Positions 1-12,700 of a DNA stretch of 64,000 nt are shown in pieces. The notes beneath the pieces are model-generated. The model was not told where the DNA came from. It did no database searches and saw only the letters and a list, made by a program, of their open reading frames with translations. The translations under genes were made by a program, and so were the position numbers. The DNA lies in the NCBI GenBank assembly GCA_036924285.1, contig JAYKYS010000009.1, positions 25,710,001 through 25,774,000 of the forward strand, in the 5' to 3' direction. This stretch comes from Asterella californica (taxonomy: Eukaryota; Streptophyta; Marchantiopsida; Marchantiales; Aytoniaceae). Positions within the stretch are counted from its first letter, which is position 1. Each line of letters opens with the position of its first letter.

Positions 1-2
1 CA

Positions 3-392
3 CCCGGCTCTGCTCCCTCAGTTGCCCCAGTTGTCTCTCCCGTCGTTGCTCCGGTCTCCGCTCCGGGCTCTGCACCTGTGGTTGCTCCCGTCGTGGCTCC
101 AGTCGCTGCTCCCGGCACCACTCCTGTCGTCGCCCCGGTTGTCGCTCCCGTCACTGCACCAGTCCCGTCTCCTGTGACTGGCAGCCCGACTCCGGTGCCA
201 TCTGTGACTCCAGTTTCTGAGCCCGCCGCTGTTCCAACCCCCGAGGCGGAAGCTCCTCCTTCCCCGCCAACCCCGGTCGTGATCGAGGAACCGTCTCAGC
301 CTCCCTCTCAGGCCCCTTCAAGCGCCTGGAGTCTTCAAGTCAGCCTCGCTACAGTCGCCGTGGTCGCCTCAGCCGTTGCCCTCGTTTTGTGA
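3..392 (+). CDS. Arabinogalactan-like (AGP-type) cell-surface protein, 3' end of gene
   Basis: The reading frame is open from base 3 to a TGA ending at 392, so the start lies left of the window; about 129 residues are visible. It is made of repeats such as PVVAPV, PVAAPG and PVTAPV, followed by a Pro/Ser/Glu-rich stretch. It ends in a Ser/Ala-rich cleavage-like region (PSSAWS) and about 18 hydrophobic residues (VSLATVAVVASAVALVL) with nothing after them, the layout of a GPI-attachment signal. Alternating Ala/Ser/Thr-Pro and Val-Pro are the usual substrate for prolyl hydroxylation and arabinogalactan addition in plant AGPs, so an outer plasma-membrane or cell-wall location is inferred. The codons of the repeats are themselves repetitive, so the copy number may vary. 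A proline-rich or extensin-like protein is the alternative, but SPPPP motifs are absent. The N-terminal signal peptide cannot be seen. Confidence 0.7.
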   Translation, partial: PGSAPSVAPVVSPVVAPVSAPGSAPVVAPVVAPVAAPGTTPVVAPVVAPVTAPVPSPVTGSPTPVPSVTPVSEPAAVPTPEAEAPPSPPTPVVIEEPSQPPSQAPSSAWSLQVSLATVAVVASAVALVL

Positions 393-945
393 ATCCCTCA
401 CACTTCTGTTGGTCATTCTCGGAGCTGACGTGGGAACCCAATGAAACGGGTTATGAGAAGTGTTCCTGTGATGGTCTTATTGGCAGCACCACAGAGTACC
501 AATCTGAAACCGATCTTACTGTAAGCGGTCGGATACAGCGGATGCAGCGACTAAAACTTCATTTCGTAAGCCAGGTAACTGAACTAATTGAATTGTTAGG
601 AGACTGAGGATTGTAGGATCTGTAGACAAACGTAGTGAAGCGTACTCGATCGCAGTAGTCCATTCATTTTGAGAACACGGTTCCCAGTGTATATCATCCA
701 ATTCTTTTGTGAGTGGTGCACGCTTGTACATCGTTCCTGGAGCCGGTTCCCTTCAGGCAGTGGAAGATGTGGAGCTGCACTACATCGCAGCAGCTGTACT
801 TAGGCATGCCTGACTGGACCTCCAAATTGTAAAATGTGGATCTGCAAAGTTTCGCCTAAAGGACTGAACGAAGGCGTCCCGCGCCTAGTAGAGCAGGCGA
901 TTTGTTCGGCTGTTAGGTCATCCGGACTCAAGGACCCTTAATAAA
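393..945 (+). other. Probable 3' UTR of the AGP-like gene with AATAAA signal
   Basis: No conserved coding frame follows the stop at 392. A canonical AATAAA lies at 940-945, about 550 bases after the stop, and could be the polyadenylation signal. Short open frames here (for example 389-607) have no recognisable protein features. The UTR assignment is inference. Confidence 0.4.
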
Positions 946-3882
946 ACATTCTGATGTTTCTGAACTATGCTTTTCTTGTGCTCCCTTAATATCCAAGAAC
1001 GTGGTGTGTTGCGTGTCTTTGTCGAGCTGAGGGCCATATTCTCATTGCTTTAAACCCTTCGCACAATCACAGTAGGAAGTGCGTAGTAAGAATGTGTCGT
1101 GAACATTATACCTGGTGTAGGCACAATATTGGAAAGCCGGGGTTTTAGTTGTCTCAACATTTGGCTTTGAGTATCTCTGTGACTCCAATCTCACAGCTCC
1201 AGTCATTTGGGCCGGTCTGGAAAGGAAATGGGAGCTAGTATATCTCGGCAGGACGTCACTGAACTGCTGGCGGAAGGAAAGGCTGTTTGACTTGTCAAGA
1301 TGGCTGTGATAGAGATTGTGGGGAAGAAGGACCGAAATCGAGGAGCGGTACGCGTTTACTTTTAATCAGGTAAGGGAGTCACTCATCATCAGGTCTGCAG
1401 CATTTTCCCTTACATGTGAATTAACTTGTGACTGTCCTTTGGAATTCATTTGCACGTATCTCAAGTTCCAGTGTGACTTAGCGACCTTTCCGCGGCAGAC
1501 TGCATGTGGGCAGTCTGCCCTCTTATATTGCATCCTTGATACGTGAAGTGTATACTACATCATTACGGACTTACGAAGCACTCCTAGATAGGCACATGGT
1601 GACAATGGCTTCTCTCTGTGTGGTTATGATCAGGCTGTGTTTTGTAGTTTACAAGTATCTGTCATAGAGTAGAGGTTGTAGGTATTTGAAGAGCTCAGCT
1701 ATCATAGATATCACAACCCCCGCTTTGAGGTTAAGAGGTACTTGAACGTCCTGAGCGTTAAAACTCGTCTTGCTTTAGCTTATGGGTCCAAGCTACAAAG
1801 CGGCTTGTGGTTCAACTTGCAACGACCCTTAAAAAATGGTCGCTACTTGATATCACACGTGCTCGAGAGTAAATGCAATATAGCGCAATTGAAAGCCCGC
1901 CCCTGCAGCTTGGAGGCAGAGGTTTTGGAGTTGGAGAATTGTGTCTCAGTCATCTGCCTTAACAGCTGTGTCGCAGGTAGTCATGTGATTCGGAGCTAAC
2001 TCGGGAAACGAATGTTCAGAGACTTCTAGATTAGTTGCTCAGATTTCATATAAAGTTTTCAGTTGTGGCTGCTTTTTGCATTCAGTGCTTTAGTGAAGTT
2101 GCAATTACGTATTTGTACTTAGAACCGAATGATGCATATTCTTTGGAACTTAAATACGTAAAGATCAGAATATCACTGAAGTCGTCGATCTGGAATTCGG
2201 CCAAGCGAAAGGTCCAAAAGACCATCGAGTTCGGACGGATAAGAAGTTTGATCAAGCAAGATATGTCACAAATCCTGCAAATTGCCTTTTAGCAGGATTA
2301 ATAAAGAACAGACAGGCAGAGTCAGGAGGCTCTGGGGAGTCTACCGCCGTGTAAGCCCCTCGAAGGACAGATCTTCGTAGAACGTTTACACATGTCCAAT
2401 GAAGTAGCCAAGCAGCATCCAGCTTGAGATTAGAGGCGGGTGTCACAGACTTTTAATTGTTCAAGTGATATCATTGGCGCTGGTCTTTCTAAGTTGATAA
2501 TCGGAAACTGTTCGCCGCTTTTGAAGTTGAACGGCTGTAGAAACGATTCTTGGAACAAGCATGGCGGATATCATTTCCATAGGCTCCGAGAGCAACATCG
2601 GCTGTCAGAGGAATACTCTCTTAGTAGCGACAGGTGGCATACAAACTTGGTTCTTCATGATCTGCTCGATTCGGAAGAGACTTTTCTCCGCCGCCGATTG
2701 TTAAACTGCTCTTGCGCGCGGCTAACAGTCAACGTCGTCTAGGATAGATTTGATCCCGGTGACTTTGACGTCGGACAAAGTAAGGTGGGCCGACTCCCGA
2801 GGGAGAGTTTTACTTGATCACACTGTCCACAACCCAACATACTTGGTTATCTACTTGTTGCTTACACCGTGTGCGACCGGCAACTCAAAGAGTTCTACTA
2901 TAAGAGAGCCAGACAGATTCACGCGGTAGACTAGTGTTGTTTCTGGGTTTCGAGAATCATGTCCATGAATACCACGTATAGAATTAATTAATAACATAAC
3001 CTTTGACCATACTAGTGGAAACGTGATGCGTCTGTTTGGTTTATCATCATGTACAAGTCTCTGGTGTGTCTTGTACAGAACAGTTAATGATGGTTGATCT
3101 CCAAAGTTATGAATTAGACTTTCAAAAGGTATAAAAGAGAACCAGTGTTGCAGTCTAATCCCGGACTGCAACACTTCAAATTAAACGTTCAAGTTTAACG
3201 ACGCAAATCTTTACGCGATACGCAATCAGTCGACATGTCGGTCGACTAAGTGTATCTAAGGGTTCGACAATCTAATATGTTTGACTACACTTGAAATCTC
3301 GCATGCAGATTTTGAACTGTTGTTTGTACCGAAGTGTAAGTAGGAGCAGCTTGGAAGAGTGTAGGGACAGTCCGGTTTGCAGGACACTTCTCCTAAGGAG
3401 CTCTCAGGAGTTGGGGGCTTAACATACGCCAAGTGTAAGTAGGAGTAAATGGAGTAGCTGCAAGGATTTAAACTACGCACTTCTTTGTGTAAAAGGCTTG
3501 CAAGGATCTGCAAGGAGCTTCGGGGCTTGGTATTTAAACACGTCCATGTTTAAGAGGTGTGTACATCAGTTCCAAAAATCGTCAAAAATAACTTCATCTT
3601 TCAAGAAAAAACCGATAACCCCATCTGCCTTCTGTGTTTGTCCATCTTCCCGTAGCTTCCTTCCATCGTTGTTATCCACCCACCACACATTATATTTACA
3701 AAAGAACTTTGATTTGCAGTTGCCTGGAAGTCACAAAGTGTTACGCAGCTGCTACCAAATAGAGTAGTGTGTTGAGTGAATTATTATCTGAATGTTGATA
3801 TAAATAAAATCTAACATAGTTTTGGTTAGTGTGATAAAGTAAAAATCTCGGCTTGACTTTATGACATATCGTTCGGAAGCGT
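946..3882. other. Intergenic; no gene recognised
   Basis: Short open frames of at most about 107 codons occur on both strands (for example 2440-2742 plus and 2851-3174 minus), but none has a recognisable domain or coding-like composition. The phrase AAGTGTAAGTAGGAG occurs twice, near 3334 and 3432. I see no RNA gene and no transposon protein. Confidence 0.5.
3144..3175. repeat. 12-bp perfect hairpin
   Basis: The arms at 3144-3155 and 3164-3175 (AGTGTTGCAGTC and its exact complement) are separated by 8 bases. A TATAAAAG word lies just upstream at about 3130. There is no poly-T tract and no gene next to it, so its function is unknown. Confidence 0.5.
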
Positions 3883-3938
3883 GGAAGACCGTTATATAGC
3901 AAGAATTTATGGAAGATCGTTATATAGCAAGAATTTAT
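3883..3938. repeat. Tandem duplication, 2 x 28 bp
   Basis: Two adjacent 28-base units begin GGAAGA(C/T)CGTTATATAG and end GAATTTAT. They differ at one visible base. The pair lies just upstream of a larger 122-bp tandem duplication. Confidence 0.85.
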
Positions 3939-3963
3939 TCAGCTCTCTTCGCCGTGAAACTCT

Positions 3964-4207
3964 GTTTTGACCATCTGCAATATTTAGCACAGGTAGGGAG
4001 TTAATGACTCACACCCATGGCCGTGGGCTATCGCTGCCCACCTGCTCGACCAAACCTCTAACACCTAAACCAAGAGGGGAAGATTGTTTTGACCATCTGC
4101 AATATTTAGCACAGGTAGGGAGTTAATGACTCACACCCATGGCCGTGGGCTATCGCTGCCCACCTGCTCAACCAAACCTCTTACACCTAAACCAAGAGGG
4201 GAAGATT
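3964..4207. repeat. Tandem duplication, 2 x 122 bp
   Basis: Units 3964-4085 and 4086-4207 begin GTTTTGACCATCTGCAATAT and end GAGGGGAAGATT. They are almost identical; two differences are visible near the end (CTCGACC versus CTCAACC, and CTAACAC versus CTTACAC). The duplication is recent, judging by its identity. A plus-strand frame (4139-4348) starts in the second unit but has no recognisable product. Confidence 0.9.
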
Positions 4208-5689
4208 GTCTACAGAGGCAAGGATCCTAATGACAGCAGCATGCGGCCGCATTCCAGACACAACAAGGACCTTAAGCAAGTGGTTTGCGGCCTGCGTCCC
4301 CACAAGAGTAAAAATTCGAACTTGAGATCTCCTTGTACTAATTTGTGAGATAATACGTCACATCTGTGTCAAATTCTTTGTCAAATTTCATTATGTACGA
4401 AACTCACATGAATTCCTGCCTGGACGTGCTTGCCCGGCTTAGCACGCGGTCACCTTAAGTGTGGATTATGGGCTATTTAACTTCTAAGGTTTTGACATTA
4501 TTATTATACCTCCTTTTGCACGAGAACACTTGTGAACCCATTCGGCTCGAGACCACCACACAAGCCAACACTGCTCACCGCACCAATCGCGAACACACGT
4601 TCCTAGAAACTCAATCAACCCTAGCTAGCATCGATCATAGGCTTGGCGGCTGATGTTTGTCGCAGAAGCGGCGTGCCGACACCCATCGAAGAGAGGAGAT
4701 TCATCTCAAGCCTGACCATAGCACAATCATATACTATGTTCTTATAATATTTATTTTTCGTGAATAGGTAAAAACAACTATTGATTATTTTTTCTTTATT
4801 ATTTTTATTAGAAATGAGAGATAATACAAGAATTGAAAAATGAATCAATTGATAGACAACGGTAGATGCAAAATCATGTATCGAGAGTACATAGAAGCTA
4901 GAAGACATTAAAAAGTTCATGAATATAATTTAAGGTACGAAAAAACATGAATCCAATATCATGAGGTAATTGAGATGAAGACAAAAAAAGAAATGTAAGA
5001 AAATGCTACTTCGTAATGTTAGGCTTTGGTGACGAAGAGGTTTTTGGAGAGTATTGCACACCCTCGCTGATAATTGACTCAAATTCCTCCCAACTAGAAA
5101 GAGACAAAGACAATGATGCAGTAGACAAGGTAGAACTTGCTGCTGAGCTAATGGTGCACCGCGGAATGCAGCTACCATCCCCAAAAATAATATTTCTGAG
5201 GTCAAGCAACTCGGACAGTGATGGGAGTTTCAAAAGTGACACATGATTTACGAGCCAAGTGCAGTCTTCAAGCAGACCCAATGATTTTGAGAGAAAGTTG
5301 GGAATGACGTTGGGATCTAAGCGACTATCAGATAGCTCACAAGAGAGAGAGACAAGAGACTATGAGTCGAATCTTCAAACAGACTAGTAGAGTAGATAAT
5401 GAAAAGGAAGTCAAGGCAGGGAGTACAGAGAGAGAAGACAAGAGAAATGGTAGCACTCTTTCCCAACTACCCAAGTATCCTAAAGAGAAAATATCCTTAG
5501 TTGAGAAGAGAGAAAAGGTTAATCTATATGCGGAGTCTTCCTGGCTGTAACTACAAGGAAGGTCCCTCCTATCACATAGTTATTGTACGTACAAGGGGGA
5601 GAGAGGAAAACCCTCAATGAGTTTTCTCTTTGCGTATGGGTCAGAAGCCCCGTGCGGTCTAATACTCTTACTCAGTTACTATTGTGATG
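4208..5689. other. No gene recognised
   Basis: Overlapping short frames on both strands at 4930-5281 read partly protein-like (an acidic, Ser-rich plus-strand frame at 5016-5246), but I recognise no family. A purine tract (CAAGGGGGAGAGAGG) near 5592-5606 could be a polypurine tract from a decayed LTR element. That is speculation, although a copia remnant lies immediately to the right. Confidence 0.4.
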
Positions 5690-6350
5690 ACTAATTATCC
5701 TATCAATCCTAACTTAAGCAAAAGATTTTCTATCTTAGGTGTCGTTAAGCTTTTAGTGAGTATGTCGCCGTCATGTCTTGAGTTAACAATACTGCACCGC
5801 TATCATCTTGGACGCGATCTGATCTTTGATAACGTGGTACTTGAATCAATATGCTTGGTTCGATTGTGGAATTTGGTGTTGTTCACCAAAGCAATAGCGC
5901 TATGGTTGTCGCATGTATGAGTGTAGCTTCGTCGTTTGGTAATCCGAGGTCAAACATCATCTATCGTAATCAAACTGCTTCTGATGAACACATGCAGAGT
6001 GTGACGTACTCGACCTCAGTATTGGAGAGAGCTATTGACTTTTGTCGCTTGGACAACCAACTAACCGCTCCGTCTGCATAAATGAAACAATTACCTAATG
6101 TGGAGCATTTGGACTTGATGTCGCCTCTCCAGTCAGCATCGCTGTATCTGAAAAGTGCTCGGGAATGCATCGAGTGCTTATACTCAAGGTGGTAGTGAAG
6201 TTTATGTTTGATGTATCGAAATATCATCTTCATTGTGATCACGTGGTTGGGTCCAGGATTGAACATGTGTTGTGATAACACGCTGATCAAGTAGGTCAAA
6301 TCAGGACATGTACAAAAGGCGGTCCAATTGATGGACCCAGCTGCACTCTA
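5690..6350 (-). pseudogene. Ty1/copia RT-RNase H remnant
   Basis: The minus frame 6299-5970 gives the end of reverse transcriptase and the RNase H core: an RYSDADWRGD segment (family form Y-x-DADWAGD), GGAVSW-like AVSWLSKRQ, and the ALS(N/S)TEVEY(V/M) signature. Translating further in other frames gives a degraded AIALVNNTKFHNRTKHID-like segment and then a D-I-L-T-K-type tail near 5700-5760, the normal order for the copia C-terminus. Stops and frameshifts break it several times. It belongs to a different family from the copia copies at 18-25 kb and 44-47 kb, because the RNase H wording differs strongly. No LTRs were identified. Confidence 0.75.
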
Positions 6351-8774
6351 ATAAGGATAGGTGGGTCATTGGACATTCTCTTCTTTGCTGATGGGATGAT
6401 CATCGATGAAAAGCTTCTCGCTATGGACCAATGGGGCACTTACATGTTTGCAGTCTTGTAAGCAGAACTAGAAAAGCTTCTAAGTGAGGTGCATGGTTTG
6501 GCTTCGGTGAATCCATCTGCTCGTCAGATTATATATTTTTATATTATAGTTCATAAAAACAGAAATTGAAATATGATAATACATGAGTAAGTAAACTCCG
6601 AAACCCCATGAAAAGCAAATTCAAGGGTGATCAATTTTATGATAAGAGTGATATTGAAGAACATTATCAAATATTGTGATTTTTATGAAAAATATATAAT
6701 TAAAACTGAGTCATTATTATTGAGACTTGTGATAAATTCTTTTAAAGCTAGAGAAAAACTAACTATCATGTATTATATTGTGAACAAGAATAGAATGATA
6801 AACTAAAAGATGATTCACATTCTATCAAGATGAATAAAAAATTGAAAATAATACTTTAAAATTGATTATATTTAAGAAGAAGAGTATATGATGTTGACAG
6901 TTTGATTTATATATCTTTGGACACTCGTAATATTTACTAAATATTTTTTATATCAATAAAACAAGTTATGTCAATTTATAAATAATTGTATTTTTTTACA
7001 TGAAGAATAACAACTGATGAAATTTTTCTTTTCTGCAGAAAAATCAAATTTTTATTCTTATGATGAATACTTACAAATCAAACTTGATATTTCAGATTAC
7101 TATATCTATATTCTTGTATTTGTCTATGAGATGAATCAGGAATGAGAACGCTATCAATAATCAACAATTGATTAAAAAAGTATTTCTTGATATTAAGATT
7201 TTTTTTATATCAAGATATAAATTGATGTAAATTTCAACCATATATACATAAATATTTATAAGATGAAACACATAATGAAATGAGATAGTTTCTTGTGAGA
7301 TAAGATCGCATTGAGATCATTACACAATCAATTTTGCTAGTGAATATTTTGTAGAAACTGATCACATATATATGTTGAATTTTGTCTTCTATACAAATCT
7401 TGAAATAAAACATTTCATTTATAACTCATGTAAGAAAAAGTTTGAAATATTCTTCTACATACTTATGCCATAAAATAACATCGTTGAAAAATAAAATATC
7501 GGTCTCCATGTGATTGAATATACTTAAAAAATTAAGATTAAAATCAAATTGATATATAATGCTTAAAAAACAAAAACATTTCATATAATGTATTATGTGT
7601 AAATAAAGATTAACATTGGTACACATTGTGGTTACATCAAGCATACTTTAGTACAAAAGAATCATTTATACCCATAATAACTTTTTTTTTAGTTTTTTGA
7701 TGATGATTTATTTTCTTTACAAATTATTATTGCACATAGACTTAATTTGTTTCTAGAGTTATATTATTTTATTTAAAATATTTTGATCTTTTTACAAAGA
7801 TTTATTTTGTATGAGCTGATTTATAACTAATTTCATAATTGATTTTCAAACATGAGTTTTATAAAAATATGATTTTCTCATATTTCTAATAAATAAATTA
7901 TATACTCAAGATCATTTAATATTAAAATATTTATGAGTATTGATTAGTTGAAATTTATTAATTTCAAAATATTGACCTAATCTATTATAACTCAAGTCTA
8001 TATTTATCTAAAAGTTATACTATATATGTAAATATGAGATTTTTGTTTTATAACAATAACATACATAGTCTGTTATAGATGAAAAGAATCCACATTTTTT
8101 AAATATACCAACAGATGACTTTTAAGATTCCATCATGAACTATACAAAACTTAAAACTCAAAAATAAATCTAACTAATATTATTAATTAGATGTATGAAT
8201 ATTAATATTTGTTATAATATTTAATGGATATGATGTGTTATAAAATAATAACACCATATAACAAGTTATTTACTTCGGTATCAAAATAGGAGAAATGTTT
8301 TTTTGCATTCAACTCAAATTTATATAAAATAATTAACAACAAAAACATTCATCAACGTTCAAAATTCATAAATTATGATCATAGTCAAAGTTGATTCGAA
8401 TAATAATCATGAGTCAACTCAATATTTATTTTCAATTCAATATTTTCACAAAGTTTTATAATTTTCAAGCTAGTGATATCTCAACATCATCATTCTTTCA
8501 CTTATAGATAATATTTGTTGTTGTCAGTAAACATACATTGACAAAATAAATAATTACAGCATAATAATTGACAAATCCTTCTTATTCTATAAACAATTGT
8601 CATAGAATCCAAAACTATTAAACACTTTGATCATTTTTTATATCATTATCTATTGATTTATAACAACTTGCGTGGTATACAAAAAATCTTTATTCTCTGG
8701 AAAGATAGAGCATTTGTTAAATCAATCAAACCTTCATTTTTTGTTAGAAACCACTTCAGTTTATTTATCAAAAT

Positions 8775-8815
8775 GATATATGATAGTAAATATCTAAAAT
8801 TTACTATCATATATC
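8775..8815. repeat. 17-bp perfect hairpin in A+T-rich DNA
   Basis: The arms 8775-8791 (GATATATGATAGTAAAT) and 8799-8815 are exact complements with a 7-base loop. A third related copy (GTATATGATAGTAAA) follows at about 8822, so the motif is also directly repeated. Confidence 0.75.
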
Positions 8816-9157
8816 TAAATAGTATATGATAGTAAAATATCTAAAAAATAAATATTTAATATATGTAAAATATAGTAAAATATCTAAAATATCTAAAATA
8901 ATAAACTATAGTAAATTATTTTATTAAAACTAACTAAATAATATAATATATTTAATAATTAACAATATTTTATTTTATTTACCAGTGATTACAACAAATC
9001 AAGTAAGTTACATTGTGAGATCTCATGATTATAACATTAAACATCAACGCTGATCAACCATGTCCATCTCGAAATGGTGATCAATCACAAAAGAAATGTC
9101 AAGTTTTTGTTAAATTTTGATATAAATCGAGGACCAAATCTCATAAACATATCATAA

Positions 9158-9160
<3 letters not shown>

Positions 9161-9195
<35 letters not shown>
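9161..9195. repeat. (TA)n microsatellite
   Basis: An uninterrupted run of TA dinucleotides, about 17 units. It is self-complementary and likely to be length-variable. Confidence 0.95.
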
Positions 9196-9199
<4 letters not shown>

Positions 9200-9355
9200 T
9201 ATCTTACATTATAATCTCTTGATTGGATAACTAATCAACCTCCAATAGGTCAAAAAGATAAACATAGATAGATAATATATATAATATTAATAAAGTCAAC
9301 AAAAATAAAATAATAACCACTTGTCTACTTTTTGATCAGTTAGATTCAATCATCT

Positions 9356-9432
9356 AAAGTAGTGAATCTGTTAGATTCACTACTTTTTGATGTTAGTGGT
9401 GTTAATGTCAATTCGAAAACATTAACACCACT
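9356..9432. repeat. Two successive perfect 14-bp hairpins
   Basis: Hairpin 1 has arms 9356-9369 (AAAGTAGTGAATCT) and 9373-9386 with a 3-base loop. Hairpin 2 has arms 9395-9408 (AGTGGTGTTAATGT) and 9419-9432 with a 10-base loop. The two stems are unrelated and only 8 bases apart. Neither is next to a gene. Confidence 0.75.
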
Positions 9433-9700
9433 TAACTCATTGTCGATAATATGCCCATGCTCGTGAAATGTGATACATTTCTATCTCATCGTTTTCATAT
9501 AGATGATTAATCACATATGTATACAATAGAATGATATGATCATCTATTACTATTGTTCTGTTGTTATTATCCATGTCTAATACAAAAGTATCTTAACGCT
9601 TTCTTTGAGATCCATTGATAAAATTTAGCAATTACAAAACCAGTTCACAACATAATGATTCGGAAAAGACCATCTAATCTTTCTCTCTGTTTTATCTCGT

Positions 9701-12700
9701 AGTTTTCCTATTTTTAACTCGTTTGGTGGCAAAAAATCATTCAGTTTTTCTCTCTGCGTTATTCCATATTGTTCGTCTTCCCTGAGTCACCACAAACTGC
9801 CTATTTTTAACCGAAAGTTGAATCTCCAAACATCCCTGTCACGGGCATGAGAGATCTGACTTCACTAACGAACTGAAAGCTCCGAGCTTGGATATCTGGC
9901 AATCAGCAGGTGAAACGTGTGGTCTGTGAGACAAAGAACATGGTCTCTGTTGTGGAAAATTAGTTAAGGATGTAGCTGACTGTACAGCCTTGAAGTTCAT
10001 GATCAGAATGTAGAACATGGACCGGTGAAGATCTGTCGGTCTCTGGCCCAAGCTCGTCTTCTCATACTTTTAACAGTGGATATATCAACTTACAACAGCA
10101 GAGGGGACATCATTTTACCGGTTATTTCTGTATCCAATCATAGAGTGACCGGTCGATGAAGCAAGCCGGTAAGTTCCAGTTTCTCCCCAGACGAAGCCGA
10201 CCAGGCGAGGAACTGGAAGAGGTCAAAAGTGGGAGGAAGATCTCAAATACCGGGTTCTGTAACAAGATAAGATGCGAAAAGCTTTGAACCGTATTCTGAA
10301 TATCCTGTAGACCAAGCCGTAGATAATGACAGCAGTTTCTATCGACAAGAGAACTTGTGGGGCTAACCCTGAGCATCGTAGATACACGGGCTCTTAATAA
10401 ACAAGGTGTTGGGATTGCGATGGAATTGCAAGCCTACTCATTTTTTATTCAGATCTGAACTCTTTCTCTCTTCCTCTAACGTTATAATAGGATAAATATA
10501 TATAAAGAAAAATGAAATCTTATTTCTTATAAGATTCACAATCTAAAGATAATTATGCATAATTTTTCCAAAAAAAGTTTCAAATTAGTTTAGATGTACA
10601 CAAGTATACTAAATAAATTTATAGTTTGAGAATAGATATGTTACATTAAACTTTAGTTTAAGTATAATATATATATAGAGGTTAGAAAACAAATATAATT
10701 TTATTTCAAGAAATCACTAAATTATTATTTAATATATTTTATTAAATGTTAACTAATTAATTATAAAGTTAATCACATAATGTAAAGATATGGGAGAGCT
10801 TTGATTTAAATCTTAATTTAACAATTCAGTTTTTGTAAAGAAATCTTATTAGCAAAAGAAGTAGATATAAGTTTAATCTGTTTTTCTTCAGATAACCCAT
10901 CCGCAAGATGAGAACATCCGGTTTCTTCACAGTTTCTCCACGAGAAAAGACTGAACAATGCATCCTTGCAGTATATAGGTTACGTTCCAGGAAGCAGTAG
11001 AATAGTAATTAACTAAATTTACAGGGGCGTAAAGTATTTTCAGTGGTAGTGGAAAAGCAACTAACAAGATGTTAAGGACAAAATACGTTCACGGAGTTGC
11101 ACAGGGAATATGGACTAGATGTAGTCCATATGTTTCACAAATACCTTGCCGCCACAACCGCCAATGGTAATATCATTTTTGTCGTACAGTTAACTTCTCG
11201 AGTTTGCAACGCGTTCAGAATACACGTCTTGCTACTCTCAAGAAGGTCTCCTTTAACGATTACCAGCCATTTGATCATCATGGTATAGATGAGGATGAGG
11301 AGTGGACTGGTCATAGTGTAATGGAATTCAAAAGTTTAAACTCTCGCAGTGAAAGACCGCGCATCACCATTCACTCCGTCTATGGCAATGTCTTTATTCG
11401 CTCGTACTGGTGAGGCACGGAAGCTCATAACAATACCGTCATGTCCTCGATTCTTTCATAAAGTTGATTACGCCCTACTTTCATCTGTTTTTAGCTATTC
11501 CCTTTTACTCCGTGACAGGCACAAAGTTTTGCTGCCGATACTCTAGCCGTTACCACTTCACCTCATGTACATGAGGTGTAATTTATGTTATAACTTTTCT
11601 TGCAGGAAGAGTTAAGACATAAATTAGTGTCCACATAAAACGACACGGTTTGAGAATTAGAGTCTCTGATTTATTCTCAACAGAACATCAGTCAGAACTC
11701 CACTTATGGTTTATATCCAGATGAGTTGACTACTCCGAGACTGGTTAATATATATTATTTATGAATTAATTTAAGTTTTTATAATATATTTTTATAATAT
11801 ATATATTTTTTCTGATAAAAGAAAACAAAATTCTCTGTATAAGAACGTGAGGAAGGATATTAACTTGATTGGAGACATACGGAATACATCGTCATCAAAT
11901 TTAGCTTTCACAATTTTAGAGATCCATCCAATCCCCTGCTTTTCAAGTGTTGTTAACGTATTCTCAAGACCAATCACTCCTTTCTGTTTCGATTGCAATG
12001 GGTGTGTTGGATCCAGATTCCCCTCGAGGGCAAACCATCGCACTTCTAAGACATCAGTGCCTTGAACACTCCCACTATGTAAACCACGTTAAACCAGGTG
12101 TTGTGCTTTTAGTGGAATTGTGGGGCTATTCGTTAGTGTTTTAGCTGGATCTCAGAAAAATGTGAATAGAAACTCCTCCATGCTCTCCTCTTCTAATTGT
12201 CATATAATAAGACAAAATACACTATACGAACAAAATTTACTGATAAAATCTCATTGATAATGTAATTAAAGACTTTTTTATTTAAAGTTTCGGTTCATAA
12301 ACCGTTTGGTTAGGTTCAAAACTTTTAGAAAGTATTCGGTTCAAACAGTTGGGTTCAAAGACTTTAAAAAACTATTTAGTTCATAAATGGTTTAGGAACG
12401 AGTTCTTGGTTCAGTAAAACATGTAAAACAGTTAGGTTTGAAAACTAACCGGGCCGACTGCTTAAGAAACAAACACAGTATGCCATACCAGGAATGACCA
12501 GCTCAGATACATCCTGGTCCACATTCTGTAGTCGCAGCCAGCTTTCATAATCAGACATAATATGAATAACTGAGAAGTAGGTAAGTTCCTAGTCGGTTTA
12601 TGAGGGCTCTTCCGTTTGTCCACTCCTTGTGATTTCCACTCTGGCCCGATACTCCACGGTCAGGGACATTTTCTCCTTCATGGTTTCTCCTGTTGTTTTC

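Larger units (their letters stand above)
6500..9700. other. A+T-rich island without genes
   Basis: Over about 3.2 kb the sequence is visibly much richer in A+T than its surroundings. It has many ATATTT/AAATAT words, no open frame above about 72 codons, and no recognisable protein in any frame. It contains a (TA)n run and several strong hairpins, listed separately. It could be a decayed transposon, a matrix-attachment-like region or simply neutral intergenic DNA; nothing visible decides this. I saw no plastid or mitochondrial genes. Confidence 0.6.

Noticed and set aside
3964..4207. Tandem 122-bp units as a CRISPR-like array or tRNA pair
   Set aside because: Only two directly abutting units, without spacers or a cloverleaf, in eukaryotic DNA.
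5006..5281. Overlapping frames on both strands at 4930-5281 as a gene
   Set aside because: Three overlapping frames of similar length, none recognisable. Left as unexplained rather than called.
6360..6480. Plus-strand LDILFFADGMIIDEK as a LINE reverse transcriptase (LLFADD-like)
   Set aside because: Only a few residues match, and no neighbouring RT motifs are present.
9161..9195. TA run as a promoter or origin
   Set aside because: It is an ordinary microsatellite with no gene nearby.
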